Positions 25,546 to 35,395 of a stretch of DNA of 64,000 nt are shown here, in pieces. The number at the start of each line of letters is the position of its first letter. The stretch's first letter is position 1. The translations under genes and the position numbers were made by a program. This stretch comes from Streptococcus mitis bv. 2 str. SK95 (GTDB taxonomy: Bacteria > Bacillota > Bacilli > Lactobacillales > Streptococcaceae). The stretch covers positions 1-64,000 of the forward strand of contig NZ_AFUB01000023.1 in NCBI RefSeq assembly GCF_000222705.1, in the 5' to 3' direction. The notes beneath the pieces are model-generated. The model was not told the origin of the DNA and ran no database searches. It saw only the letters and a list, made by a program, of their open reading frames with translations.

Positions 25546-26112
25546 CTAATCTTTTGAATAATAAAAAAGTTCCGACGTTTGTAAATGTTTTGAGTAAATT
25601 GAAATTACTTTTTGACCTTTTGGAAATACTGTCTTTCTCTTCAAATCTAATAAAGATTGAGGAACAATTTTCCTTGATGTTTCTTTCAATGTTAATGCTA
25701 GTATCTGTTTTCTTGTACGTAGAGCATAATCAAACTCCAAATACAAATAACGTCCTGAACCAGTTAGATGAACATGCTTTCCCAATAACTCCTCAATGGA
25801 TCCTAAAACTTGTAACTTTTGCATCGTGGTTCCATCTTTTTTTATCTTCAACTCATCAATTATGACATGTCTATTTAAACAATCGTCAAAGAAACTGCCT
25901 GCACCTTTTCGGTAATCAACACCACATAGGTGCATGAAATTAGTAGGTGAAAAATGAAGTTCAACACTTTCTATTTCAGTTTCATAATACATGATTTTGC
26001 CAACGAAGTGCTCTTTAAAAAAAGAAGCCGCAATTTGTAACTGAGTAAAAAAACGCTGAAGTTTTATTTTTTCGGTGTAATTTGGATTACGATAATCTCT
26101 AGAATTTGCCAT
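25546..26112 (-). CDS. PBECR4-like nuclease-fold protein
   Basis: A 188-residue protein that I associate with the PBECR4 domain (phage-barnase-EndoU-ColicinE5/RelE-like nucleases) because of the NFMHLCGVDYRKGAGSFFDDC segment (about residues 46-66) and the surrounding beta pattern. The recall is from family resemblance only. Start chosen at ATG 26112 (GAGGAAAAT before it), although the open frame continues upstream through a tandem repeat. It sits between the CHAP/lysozyme gene and a terminator at the end of the conjugation operon, a common place for effectors or entry-control factors. Confidence 0.55.
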   Translation of the reverse strand: MANSRDYRNPNYTEKIKLQRFFTQLQIAASFFKEHFVGKIMYYETEIESVELHFSPTNFMHLCGVDYRKGAGSFFDDCLNRHVIIDELKIKKDGTTMQKLQVLGSIEELLGKHVHLTGSGRYLYLEFDYALRTRKQILALTLKETSRKIVPQSLLDLKRKTVFPKGQKVISIYSKHLQTSELFYYSKD

Positions 26113-26171
26113 ATTTTCCTCACAAAAAAGGTGGTTTACAGAGTCTGTAAGCCACCTAGTCAGTCGGTTTA

Positions 26172-26279
26172 TTCTGGTGTCTGCCACCGCTTGGCCCTTA
26201 CGTCCAAGATTGCTATCGGATTTCGTTCTGGTGTCCGCCACCGCTTGGCCCTTATGTCCAAGATTACTATCAGATTGAC
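26172..26279. repeat. Two tandem copies of a 54-base repeat
   Basis: Copies at 26172-26225 and 26226-26279 differ at a handful of positions. In the frame of the downstream gene both encode SDSNLG-x-KGQAVADTR. The base composition is visibly more G+C rich than the flanks. The reading frame is open from a TAG near 26329 but has no ATG. It looks like a small minisatellite. Confidence 0.75.
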
Positions 26280-26349
26280 CATGAGCCGACCACTCATCTA
26301 CACTATTTATTTTACCTGAAAATAGCTAAAATTTCAAGTGTAAACTCTT

Positions 26350-29163
26350 CTATTTCGTAGTATAGGCAAAACTAATGGCGCTATCTGCTTGCGAGATTTT
26401 TCTAAAGGTATAGTTAGGGTTACCACCATAGTTAGTTTCGGACACGAGGAAAGAACCATCATCATAGACCTTCTCTACAAAAGCCACATGACCATAGTCT
26501 GCTGGTGTTCCATGTGTTCCTCCCACAAAAGAAACAATAGCACCTGCTCTTGGTGTAGAGCCAGTTTCCCCACCAAGACTTGAAGCTGTCGCAACCCAGT
26601 CCTGACCATTTCCCATAGTATTAATGATTGAAATCTTATCTCCATTACTTCCTTTTAATTTCAAGCCTAACTGGTTCATACGAGCCGCAACACCCCATGT
26701 ACATTGTCCATAGGCATAGGCCATACCATCTCCACCACCAGGAACAGAATGATCATACAAGTCTCCACGAACACCTTCAAGGGATTGCGGGTCACTTTTT
26801 GCCTGTCCTCCATTTGTTTGGCTAAAGCCTTTTTCAATTTGGTAATACCATTCCGTTGCTCTGGTTTGTCTTTCCAGTAGTTTGTCACCAGAATTTCCCT
26901 CCCAATAGGTAAGGAAGAGTTGGGCTAGATTGGCTGCACTGCCCGTATTTCCAAAGAAATCCTTTAACCAACTTTGATAGTAAGGACTATCACCGTGAAG
27001 CATAAAATCAAGTTGGAGGTCTAAATCATACCATTTCTTATTTTGGGTGCGTGCATAATTTAACAAGGCTGTATGACGTGTTGAACCATCTGCGGTATCC
27101 GTCCATTGCCCTAACCCCAAACCTCTATGAAGTATATTAGGATAAGCACCACTATAAATGGCTGGACCTCCAATTGCTAACCAGGTTTCATCATCCCATG
27201 AGGAATCGGTAGCGCCAACAGGAGGAGATAAATAATCTCCCTCAGCTCGTTTTGGATTGATAGAAGATTCTACCGACCAATTTCCTAAAATAGCCGCAAT
27301 GGCTTGGGAACTTGCCCCTTGAGATTTCAAAAAATCATAAATATGTTTTGCACGTTCAAACTCATCCCCACCAAACTGACCAATGGCAGGTAAGATAGTG
27401 GTCTGAAGTTGAATGACCTTTGGAAAATAAAATTGCGGATTGACATACACCAATTTTTCTTTCTTGTTCTTATACTTTTGATAGGAAACTTTCAAACCTG
27501 TATCGTCTGGTGTTTCACCAATAATATCACCCGTTAGGACTCTTGTCCCCTCAATCGCACGGCCATTATGAATAGAATACAAGGTCAATCTACTCTCATT
27601 CTCTCCTTTTCCGTTAGTGAGAATAACATTGTCGCCATCTAGAGATACAACTCCATCCATTGGTGCGACAATCGTTTGGTGAGCCTTTGCTTCTAGTAGA
27701 ATGTACTCCTGAAGGGTAGGTTTTCCGTCTAAATCATAGTATCCATAACGATAAGTCATGGTTAGACTATCTTCGTTGCTTTTCCCCTCAAATGGATTGT
27801 CCAATTCCTGCATGGAAGCATACACACCTTCTTCTTTTAGTTCCTTCATTTCCTCTTGATCGTCTTTCGATAGTTTATACTTAGGAGTTTCATAGAGGTC
27901 TTGCATGGATTTCAAATCTTCCCCATCGTTTAAATCATGCCACAAAGTAGATAGATAATCCTTGTAAGTTTCTGTACTAAATAAGTGAACTGGTTTGTGT
28001 AACTCATAGTCATGGAATTTAAAGTTCATATACCCCATCACATCATCAACTTTTGTGTAATAGGTAATTCCTTTGTCATTTGTGCGAGTATGTTCTGCAT
28101 CTTCCCAAGTTAGGTGGGTATAAGCTTTTGTTAATTCAAATTCATCTTGTTGAATCAAACTAGAAGATGAAAATCCTAAAAAGAAGCTCATTATAAGTAA
28201 AAGAAGAAAGACTATTCCTCCAACTATCCAGGTTACAGGATTCCCAGTCGCAAATGTAAAGAAGGAAAAGGCTGCTTTTAGTTTTTGATAGATATTTCGA
28301 ACACTTGTAAGACCTTGTTTCTTTAATTTTCGAAACCGATTTTTAAAGGAACTTGGGTTATCTTTCGCTAGTTTCCATCCTTTTCCATCCTTAAAATGAT
28401 GGTATCGCTCTTTTGTGTTGGTCAGTCTTTTCTTGGTAAAACGACCTGTTGCTTGTCCTGTTTTGACACTAGCTTTTCCGAGATTATAAGAAAGGCGACT
28501 GTACCGTTTCCCTTTTCTGATAGTCTCTTGAAGCGTGCGATAGCCTTCTAAATTTTCATTTTCTGAAGCTAACTCTCCTCCTTCACGTCCAAGAACATAA
28601 AGAAAAGTTTTGGCTTTCCTACTGACTTTTTTGGACTTATAGGCTTGTTTAGTAGATTTTAGATTTTCTTTTGCGGCCTTGACTTCTTTCTTAGCTTTTA
28701 ATTCTTCTAAACTCTTCCCTTGAAAGAAAAAATTGGATTTTACTTTTGTTTCCTGACCGTAGAGAAATTTTGGATTGGTTTTTCTTTCTTTACGACTCTC
28801 TTTTCTTTCTTCTTTTGTTTGTACCTTGACTTCTCTAAATTGCTTCTTGGCTATTTTCAATCGTTTCCTAGCATGAGGCAATCGTCTGTCTCTTAATTCT
28901 TTCCGATTCAAAAGAGATGGAGAAGTATTTTGAAGGATGTGATTGTAGTCTTCATTTGCTTGTTTTACTCTAGCCTTTGAAGCTTCTCTCATCTCCTCTA
29001 GCTTTTCTTTTATCTCTTTTTTCCATGCTTTTTCATCCAGCACAGCAGAATCTTTTTTCTGTTTCTTCACCTCCTTCTTTCCTTGTTTCAAGAATTTCTT
29101 CTCATCTTTTAGACTTCTTCTAAATGCCTTTCGGGCACGTATGATTTCTCTTTTATCCTTCAT
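26350..29163 (-). CDS. Type IV secretion wall hydrolase: lysozyme plus CHAP (VirB1-like)
   Basis: A 937-residue peptidoglycan hydrolase that opens the wall for the mating channel. The N-terminal 300 residues are highly basic and coiled. One membrane segment (about 308-332, TWIVGGIVFLLLLIMSFFLGF) anchors it. A linker with an M23-like remnant (GRAIEGTRVLTGDIIGETP) follows, then a phage-tail-type lysozyme domain (about 615-780, AILGNWSVESSINPKRAEGDY with the catalytic-type glutamate) and a CHAP amidase (about 795-937, QCTWGVAARMN with the cysteine, DYGHVAFVE with the histidine). It ends the VirB4-containing operon, 11 bases after virB4. Confidence 0.9.
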   Translation of the reverse strand: MKDKREIIRARKAFRRSLKDEKKFLKQGKKEVKKQKKDSAVLDEKAWKKEIKEKLEEMREASKARVKQANEDYNHILQNTSPSLLNRKELRDRRLPHARKRLKIAKKQFREVKVQTKEERKESRKERKTNPKFLYGQETKVKSNFFFQGKSLEELKAKKEVKAAKENLKSTKQAYKSKKVSRKAKTFLYVLGREGGELASENENLEGYRTLQETIRKGKRYSRLSYNLGKASVKTGQATGRFTKKRLTNTKERYHHFKDGKGWKLAKDNPSSFKNRFRKLKKQGLTSVRNIYQKLKAAFSFFTFATGNPVTWIVGGIVFLLLLIMSFFLGFSSSSLIQQDEFELTKAYTHLTWEDAEHTRTNDKGITYYTKVDDVMGYMNFKFHDYELHKPVHLFSTETYKDYLSTLWHDLNDGEDLKSMQDLYETPKYKLSKDDQEEMKELKEEGVYASMQELDNPFEGKSNEDSLTMTYRYGYYDLDGKPTLQEYILLEAKAHQTIVAPMDGVVSLDGDNVILTNGKGENESRLTLYSIHNGRAIEGTRVLTGDIIGETPDDTGLKVSYQKYKNKKEKLVYVNPQFYFPKVIQLQTTILPAIGQFGGDEFERAKHIYDFLKSQGASSQAIAAILGNWSVESSINPKRAEGDYLSPPVGATDSSWDDETWLAIGGPAIYSGAYPNILHRGLGLGQWTDTADGSTRHTALLNYARTQNKKWYDLDLQLDFMLHGDSPYYQSWLKDFFGNTGSAANLAQLFLTYWEGNSGDKLLERQTRATEWYYQIEKGFSQTNGGQAKSDPQSLEGVRGDLYDHSVPGGGDGMAYAYGQCTWGVAARMNQLGLKLKGSNGDKISIINTMGNGQDWVATASSLGGETGSTPRAGAIVSFVGGTHGTPADYGHVAFVEKVYDDGSFLVSETNYGGNPNYTFRKISQADSAISFAYTTK

Positions 29164-29174
29164 TTACCTTCCCC

Positions 29175-31532
29175 TTAATTAGAAGCCATTTTATCAGGAT
29201 CTGTACTCATGATATCAAACAATTGAGTACCTTGAGGAATCTTATTTTTAAAGGGTACGACAACTGAACCAGCTTTTATCAGTCCTGCCCCTTTTTCTGG
29301 ATTGACAAGGTATTTTTCGAGTTCTTTTGACAAGCCTAAGAGTTGAACCAGTTCTTCTCGGTCATTTTTTGCTTGCTTGAGGAGAATCATAAATTCACTA
29401 TTTGCAATAATCCGTCTACCATTTGGATCTAACAATAAGGTTTCGACATTTTGGGTTATCCCAGTCGGACTAGCTCCATATTTTCTGACACGACTCCACA
29501 ATTTAAAGAAGAAATCACTGGCATATTTATCTAATAAGAGAAGCTGCATTTCATCAAAATAAATCCAGGTCTTCTTCCCTAATTTTTGATTCCGAACGAC
29601 ACGATTCCATATCTGATCAAAAACAACCATAAGAGCAATTTGTTTCAGCTCATCTCCTAACTTTTTAACATTATAGATTAAGAAATTAGATCCTGTCTGA
29701 ATATTGGTCTTATGAGAAAAAATATCAAGAGAACCTTCGACATACAGTTCCATATCAAGTGCCAAATTCTGCGCTTCTTCTTCTGGTTGTTGGCTCAAGA
29801 CAAAGACCCATTCTTCCAAAGAAGGCTCTTTAAATGACTGATAGGTGAGTCTGGTGACTCGGTCGATAATCGATTTTTCTCTTCCGTCCATTTTTCTATC
29901 CAATAACTTACCGATAAAGGATAAAAGAAATTCTGATTTTACCTTTACAGGATCCTCATCCATATTTTCCTCAGACAAGTCAAGTACATTGAGATAAGTC
30001 TGGGAATCGGGCGCAATATCAATCATTTCTCCCCCAAAAGCCCGTCCAATGACACTGTATTCTGCTTCTGGATCCACGATGATAATTTCAGTATTTTCAC
30101 CAGATTCCTTGATTTTAGTCGTGATAATTTCATGCTTGGTTGCCATCCCTTTCCCAGCTCCAGATGTTCCTAAAATCAAACCAGACGGTGTATTTAATAG
30201 GCTGCGATCAATGGTAATAATATTACTTGATATTTGATTGATACCGTAATATTTCCCACTACGGTCTTGTAAATCTACTGAAGTCCAAGGTGAGTTCACT
30301 GCTACATTAGATGTTAATAAACTCCGTGATACGCCCTCTAAAAAATCACAACCAAATGGCAGCAAGCTATTAAAGGCTGCTTCTTGCATATATGGAAGTT
30401 TATCAATCATTAGGTCATTTGAGCCGGCCACTTGTTGGATAGTGTCTAGGGCTTGTTTGAGTTCTTCTTCATCCTGACCAAAGACCCCAATCAAGAAGAC
30501 CGTTTGAAATAGTTTATCTCCTGTCTCGGTCATGGTTTTTAAGAGTTCCTCAGCTTCATCGATATTGCTTTCTAATACATGACCTACTTTTTCCAAATAG
30601 ATACCTGTACGAGCTAGTTTTTGTTGTTCCCCAATCTTTTGGGATTCCATTAAGGTTTTCTTTGTTCGTAGTTTCTTCATGGCATCTGCCTTGGTCGAAC
30701 TTTGAGCATGAAGGCTTACAATCAATTCCAGATCTCCTTGCATGAGGTCTCGGATAAACTGATCCCCTAATTCCATACCGTAGTCTCTCACATAGACAAT
30801 CTGTAATAAGCGGTCATTGATTTGTAGGTAATTCTTGTTTTTAAAATCCAAGAGATTAGGTGCTATGAAGTGACGAGTTGTCTGGCCAGATCTCGTTAAA
30901 TCACGATAAGAAAAAGGAAGATGGTGTTCTCCTCTAAGCATATCTGCCAACAAGTTCACCCGTTCTTCTCCAGTCAAGGATCCAAATCGAGCATCAATTT
31001 CTGAGAAACCACTCTTGAAATATTCGCCTATTTGAGACAAGGAACGATAGGCTTGTTTGGGATTAGAATCCTTTCTACCAAAACTAATCAGTTTCACAGC
31101 CGAAAAGTTATTTTCACCACTATCTAAATTTTGATTCATCATCCGATTCAATTCTTTACGATAGCTATCGTACCCATCTTCTTTTTCCTCATACAAAACA
31201 CTGTGTCTGAATTTTTCTAAATTCAATCTTTTATTAAAAATGGTCAATTGGAAGTTGGTTTGGTCATCTAAAGAGTTAATCAAATCAGAATACTTCTCAA
31301 TGATTGCGCTCTTATCTTCTAAACCAACTGTCTGGTAATTGACATCACCAAGTAAATAGCTTTGTGAAAAATAATCTTCTTTTACCTGCATCAGACCATT
31401 TTGATACAAGGCTTGATAGGAAAGAGTATTAGCCGTTGATGGTAACACTTCCTCTTTTTTATCTTTAACTTCTTCCTTTTTATTAGTCGTTGAAGTTTTT
31501 TGTTTCTTTAATGTATTTAATTTTCTTTTCAT
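29175..31532 (-). CDS. VirB4-like conjugation ATPase
   Basis: A 785-residue motor ATPase of the type IV secretion system. Walker A GTSGAGKG is at about residue 456 and Walker B WIYFDEMQLLLL near 657. The N-terminal half has the VirB4/CagE pattern (TRHFIAPNLLD, RDYGMELGDQF). I choose ATG 31532 (AAAGGACTTGAAC upstream), which overlaps the PrgI gene by 50 bases. It works with the coupling protein encoded at 33030 and the TrbL/PrgI membrane parts to energise DNA transfer. Intact. Confidence 0.93.
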   Translation of the reverse strand: MKRKLNTLKKQKTSTTNKKEEVKDKKEEVLPSTANTLSYQALYQNGLMQVKEDYFSQSYLLGDVNYQTVGLEDKSAIIEKYSDLINSLDDQTNFQLTIFNKRLNLEKFRHSVLYEEKEDGYDSYRKELNRMMNQNLDSGENNFSAVKLISFGRKDSNPKQAYRSLSQIGEYFKSGFSEIDARFGSLTGEERVNLLADMLRGEHHLPFSYRDLTRSGQTTRHFIAPNLLDFKNKNYLQINDRLLQIVYVRDYGMELGDQFIRDLMQGDLELIVSLHAQSSTKADAMKKLRTKKTLMESQKIGEQQKLARTGIYLEKVGHVLESNIDEAEELLKTMTETGDKLFQTVFLIGVFGQDEEELKQALDTIQQVAGSNDLMIDKLPYMQEAAFNSLLPFGCDFLEGVSRSLLTSNVAVNSPWTSVDLQDRSGKYYGINQISSNIITIDRSLLNTPSGLILGTSGAGKGMATKHEIITTKIKESGENTEIIIVDPEAEYSVIGRAFGGEMIDIAPDSQTYLNVLDLSEENMDEDPVKVKSEFLLSFIGKLLDRKMDGREKSIIDRVTRLTYQSFKEPSLEEWVFVLSQQPEEEAQNLALDMELYVEGSLDIFSHKTNIQTGSNFLIYNVKKLGDELKQIALMVVFDQIWNRVVRNQKLGKKTWIYFDEMQLLLLDKYASDFFFKLWSRVRKYGASPTGITQNVETLLLDPNGRRIIANSEFMILLKQAKNDREELVQLLGLSKELEKYLVNPEKGAGLIKAGSVVVPFKNKIPQGTQLFDIMSTDPDKMASN

Positions 31533-31842
31533 GTTCAAGTCCTTTCTTTCCTGTAATTGTGCGTAGGGGAACCGTTAGTTCAAAATGAAGACGGTATTTC
31601 AAATAATGTTCAAAATATAAATCATTGGGTTTATAGACTCCAAAAAGCAAGAGGGGGATGGTAAAAGCAAACACAAAACCGTAAACAAACCAATCTCCAA
31701 ATTGCCAGAAAAAGAGATTCAAGCCCAAAACAATAATTGTGACAATAAAGGCTGGTATAACAAAGATGATTTGTCTTGTGGTGAAACCTAACCAAGCCCT
31801 GTGTTGGTATTTTGAGATGTCTTTAAAGACACGTGTATTCAT
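31483..31842 (-). CDS. PrgI/VirB3-like membrane protein
   Basis: A 119-residue protein with two adjacent membrane helices (residues 22-45 and 50-70: IIFVIPAFIVTIIVLGL, WFVYGFVFAFTIPLLLFGVY) followed by a basic cytoplasmic tail. This is the PrgI family pattern, the Gram-positive VirB3 counterpart, always encoded before VirB4, as here. The end overlaps the VirB4 start by 50 bases. Confidence 0.85.
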   Translation of the reverse strand: MNTRVFKDISKYQHRAWLGFTTRQIIFVIPAFIVTIIVLGLNLFFWQFGDWFVYGFVFAFTIPLLLFGVYKPNDLYFEHYLKYRLHFELTVPLRTITGKKGLEHEKKIKYIKETKNFND

Positions 31843-31895
31843 GACTTTCCTTTCTAAAAAGGCTAAGAAGCAACCACTTCCTAGCCTTTATCTAA

Positions 31896-32750
31896 TTACA
31901 TACCTAAGATTGAGCGAGCCGTACGTTGAGAACCAACGAGGGCAATAATCAGTAAGATAGCTTGTACCAAACTACCAAACATAATCGCAAGTGATTGCAG
32001 GACTCCTGCACCATTTGAAACAGCTATTTTACCAGCAGATTCAAACAAAGGAACAAGAGAAACAATCAGAAAAATAAGAACCCCTTGTACCGCATAGACC
32101 ATAATATTTTTTAAATAGCCTATACCAATAGACTTCCATTCATCACTTAAAAATGTTGGAATCGTAAGAGGGGCAAATGGGATCATAAGGTAGAGTTGAA
32201 TAAATCGAATAGATACCAAAAGATTAACCATGGCTGCACTTACTATCCGAACAAGCCAAATGAGGAGGGCGAAAAAGCCCACAATCATCCGGCCAATAAA
32301 TCCTGACCCTTTTAATCCAGAGATGGTATCATACTTTGACCCACCGTGAGCCACAATGGAAGCCACTTGTTCAATGGCGTGACTCGCAATCCCGATGATA
32401 GCTTCTACAATAACGGTAGTGTTGGTAATTACAACTGCGACCATAATATAACTAATCAACATCGGTGCTAATGCTTCAAAGGTCATCGCTCCTCCTGAGT
32501 TAGCAATTTTCTTTGCTATCTTCGAAAATTCTAAGATGAGAACAACTGATAAAATCGCAACTCCAAGGGGCTGCATGACACTTTTAGTAATACTAGACAT
32601 ATAAGTCCAAACTGTTGGATTGTAGCTAGATAGTGATTTAATCAGATCTACCGTAGATTGTAAATCCACATTAAATCCTTCAAATAAATTTTCAGCTGAT
32701 ATTTTTTCAGATGCAAGGTAAACAAAGGGTGAGACTAAACTAAGATTCAT
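31896..32750 (-). CDS. TrbL/VirB6-like polytopic channel protein
   Basis: A 284-residue protein with about six membrane helices and the conserved central stretch of TrbL/VirB6 proteins (LVSIRFIQLYLMIPFAPLTIP, SIGIGYLKNIMVYAVQG). It should form the inner-membrane pore of the mating channel. The ATG at 32750 lies 12 bases after GGAGG, and a two-codon frame ATG-ACA-TGA overlaps that start. It sits between the pilin-like gene and PrgI. Confidence 0.85.
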   Translation of the reverse strand: MNLSLVSPFVYLASEKISAENLFEGFNVDLQSTVDLIKSLSSYNPTVWTYMSSITKSVMQPLGVAILSVVLILEFSKIAKKIANSGGAMTFEALAPMLISYIMVAVVITNTTVIVEAIIGIASHAIEQVASIVAHGGSKYDTISGLKGSGFIGRMIVGFFALLIWLVRIVSAAMVNLLVSIRFIQLYLMIPFAPLTIPTFLSDEWKSIGIGYLKNIMVYAVQGVLIFLIVSLVPLFESAGKIAVSNGAGVLQSLAIMFGSLVQAILLIIALVGSQRTARSILGM

Positions 32751-32766
32751 GTCATTGTTTATCCTC

Positions 32767-33009
32767 CTAAATTGAAATCTGGGTTACAAAGGCTCCAGCA
32801 GCCCCGACCATAACACCACCGACAATTTCAAGAATGGCATTCCGAACACCTGGTCCACCGTCTTTAATGTTGGTTGCAAGATTGACAATCCCAACAACAA
32901 CGAGAAAGGCACCAACCGCAATCAATCCCTTCTGTAACAAAGACATAGCTTGTGCAAACATAGCACTTGCGTCTACTCCATAAACAAAACCTTTAAAATG
33001 CGTAATCAT
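32767..33009 (-). CDS. VirB2/TrbC-like small membrane protein
   Basis: Eighty residues with two hydrophobic helices (MSLLQKGLIAVGAFLVVVGIV and ILEIVGGVMVGAAGAFVTQ) separated by a short Gly/Pro loop (DGGPGVRN). This is the layout of VirB2/TrbC pilin-type subunits in Gram-positive ICEs. Position before TrbL/VirB6 and after VirD4 agrees. A good AGAGGAAATAG site precedes the ATG. Confidence 0.75.
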   Translation of the reverse strand: MITHFKGFVYGVDASAMFAQAMSLLQKGLIAVGAFLVVVGIVNLATNIKDGGPGVRNAILEIVGGVMVGAAGAFVTQISI

Positions 33010-33029
33010 CTATTTCCTCTTTTCTATTT

Positions 33030-34910
33030 TTATTTTAAACTAGATTCAAAAGTTAAATCACGAATTCTAAGGCCTTCAAGATGATTTTCCTGACTTTGAT
33101 TCAAAGGATTGATCTGATAGTTCCACCACCGTTCATCGTTTTCTTGATTGGCAAGGTACTTCCAGTTTGGATGCTTAGTTGAATTGTACTTTTTGCTTTT
33201 AAAGACAGGCATATTGGCAATTCGAACTAAGCATTCATGCCGTTTCATATTTCCGACTTCATCAGGTGTCATTAAATCACGAGCAATCTTTTGATGAGAA
33301 AGGGATCCTGAACCTGTTTGGCCAAAGGAACGACTAGTATTTCGAACATCAATGGTTTGTTTACCGAGTAACCCACTCATAAATTTAAAAGTATCTTCAT
33401 CATTACCACCTAAGTAGACTAAGCTATCACAGTTCCCAAGAATAGTTTTCCAAGCTTCTTTTTCTTTATAGAGTCCTTGAAGTTGAGCAATATTTTGCAG
33501 AATAGGAACGAGACTCATATTCCGAGAACGGACTGTTGAGGTTTGTTCAGCAAAATCTGGGATTTCTCCGATATTTGCGAATTCATCTAAGTAGACTCTC
33601 ACATGAAGAGGTAATTGCCCCTTAAAATCAATATCTGCTTGTCTTGTTAGAGTTTGAAATACTGTTGAAAAAAAGAGGGCTGAAAGAAAGCGAAAGGTAC
33701 TATCGTTATCTGGGATAACTAAGTAAACCATTGATTTTTCCTTGCCCCATGTCTTCATATCAAGGGTATCTCTTTTGGTCAAATCCATGACACTTTGAAT
33801 ATTAAAGAGGGCAAATTTAGCAGTGGTTACAGCTATAACAGAATCCAGAGTCTTATCCTTATAATTTTGAAAATCTGCCCAATTTCGCATGGTAAAATTT
33901 TCAGTTCCATACTTTTTAGCATAATTTTCAAATAGAATTTCTAAGACACTTTTTTCTTGGTTTTCACCCTTGGATAAGTGTTTAATGAGTTTTGAGATTT
34001 CAGCAAAACTTGGATAACGCCCTCGTTTTTTTCGCTCTTCCACTTCTTTTTTTTGACGTTTCAACAAGTTTTGGTATTCCTTTTGACTTAAACGACTTTC
34101 TTCTATGAGCTGTTCTCTTGTTTTAGGTGGGTTATAGAAATCGACCAAGTAAGAGGCTAAAGCTCGTACCAAAGTCATAGAAGCTTCATCCCAAAATGGA
34201 TCACTACGGGAGCCAGAGCCTTTGGTGTTATTGAAATAAACCGTCAGCATGCGATTCAAATCATTTTCTGTCTCTATATAGCGAAAAGGATTGAAGCCAT
34301 CTGAGTTCTTCATATTGACTAAATCTAACACCTTTACTTGGTAGCCATGTTCTAAAAAGAGTTTGCCTGTTTTTTCGGCCAAGTGGTCTTTAGGATCAAC
34401 TACAATATTAGAACTATTCATCTGAATAAGATTGGGTTTCACAAAGCGAAATGTCTTCCCACTTCCTGAACCTCCAATCACCGCAATATTCTTATTCCTA
34501 TCATATTGGGCTGGTTTTTTATCTAATAATGTCAGACGAACATCTTGTGCTAAGATCGTATCATGAGAAAATTCCTTACCGTAAAAGAGCTTCTTTTCTT
34601 TTAGAGTTCCAAAACGGGCGCTCCCGTATTCTACCCCTTCTCGGTATTGTTTTTTTCCAGTCTCTAAATAGAGATAAACCAGCAGCATCATCACAAAGCC
34701 TAGTAGAAAAAAAGCACTTGATTTTCCAGTAAAAGAAATATTCCATGGCGACTGAAGAACTTCATCTTGACCCTCCATCAGAAGATGAGTCCATTTATTT
34801 AAGCTATTTCCAGTATAGGAATCATACAAAAGCGTCAAACGATGAAAAAGATAGCCTAGTAAGATGCCTAACAGTGAGAATAGTAGGAATTTCTTTCCAC
34901 TGTACATCAT
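33030..34910 (-). CDS. VirD4/TraG coupling protein (T4CP)
   Basis: The hexameric ATPase that brings the relaxase-DNA complex to the channel. The 626 residues start with two membrane helices (7-25 and 65-85), then Walker A GGSGSGKT at about residue 148, NIVVDPKDH (VirD4 signature), and Walker B VYLDEFANIGEIPDF near 447, followed by RSRNMSLVPILQNIAQL. It overlaps the PcfB-like gene by 4 bases (ATGA). This is the same pairing as PcfB-PcfC of pCF10. Intact. Confidence 0.95.
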   Translation of the reverse strand: MMYSGKKFLLFSLLGILLGYLFHRLTLLYDSYTGNSLNKWTHLLMEGQDEVLQSPWNISFTGKSSAFFLLGFVMMLLVYLYLETGKKQYREGVEYGSARFGTLKEKKLFYGKEFSHDTILAQDVRLTLLDKKPAQYDRNKNIAVIGGSGSGKTFRFVKPNLIQMNSSNIVVDPKDHLAEKTGKLFLEHGYQVKVLDLVNMKNSDGFNPFRYIETENDLNRMLTVYFNNTKGSGSRSDPFWDEASMTLVRALASYLVDFYNPPKTREQLIEESRLSQKEYQNLLKRQKKEVEERKKRGRYPSFAEISKLIKHLSKGENQEKSVLEILFENYAKKYGTENFTMRNWADFQNYKDKTLDSVIAVTTAKFALFNIQSVMDLTKRDTLDMKTWGKEKSMVYLVIPDNDSTFRFLSALFFSTVFQTLTRQADIDFKGQLPLHVRVYLDEFANIGEIPDFAEQTSTVRSRNMSLVPILQNIAQLQGLYKEKEAWKTILGNCDSLVYLGGNDEDTFKFMSGLLGKQTIDVRNTSRSFGQTGSGSLSHQKIARDLMTPDEVGNMKRHECLVRIANMPVFKSKKYNSTKHPNWKYLANQENDERWWNYQINPLNQSQENHLEGLRIRDLTFESSLK

Positions 34911-35395
34911 CTCACCATCTCTTTCTGTTTGACGGCCCCTTCTTGTCTAAAGGTAATTTGGGATTTCGCCTCATCAATTGCATCGTCTAATGACTTATCC
35001 ATAGTAAAATCAGCTAATTTCTCCGGATCATTAACCATTTTTTCTAGCAGATGGTCTAAATGATTGTCTAGAATCGAACGGTCTTTCGTATAGAAATGTA
35101 GAGAATCCCCTTGCCAAGCGATGGCTAAAGGAATCTCTTCTTTTTCTAAAAAAGCTTTAAATTTCTCTATATCAATTGGTTTGTCTAAAAAATCTTTTTT
35201 CAGATTAATCGTGTCAATCGAATAAGGAGATTGTAGCAATTCTTCTAATTTCTGCACCCCTATCTTATAGGCGGAATCCTGTGCTAAAGCCTGACGTCTA
35301 GACCATTCTAGAATCTTTAAGAGACTTCTTACAGTAAATAAAAGACTACGCTCTGCATATTGAACTGCCATTCGTTCCTGTTGTTCAGAGGACAT
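34907..35395 (-). CDS. PcfB-like relaxosome-docking protein (DUF3801)
   Basis: A 162-residue helical and acidic protein (RSLLFTVRSLLKILEWSRRQA, LKKDFLDKPIDIEKFKAFLEKEEIPLA). In enterococcal and streptococcal conjugation systems the gene before VirD4 encodes PcfB/DUF3801, which links relaxosome and coupling protein; the IPLAIAWQGDSLHFYTKDRSILD part fits that family. It overlaps its neighbours on both sides, so all three are co-translated. Family assignment is moderately certain. Confidence 0.7.
   Translation of the reverse strand: MSSEQQERMAVQYAERSLLFTVRSLLKILEWSRRQALAQDSAYKIGVQKLEELLQSPYSIDTINLKKDFLDKPIDIEKFKAFLEKEEIPLAIAWQGDSLHFYTKDRSILDNHLDHLLEKMVNDPEKLADFTMDKSLDDAIDEAKSQITFRQEGAVKQKEMVR

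Noticed and set aside
26172-26279. Two-copy repeat as a minimal CRISPR
   Set aside because: Copies are directly adjacent with no spacer and carry an open reading frame.
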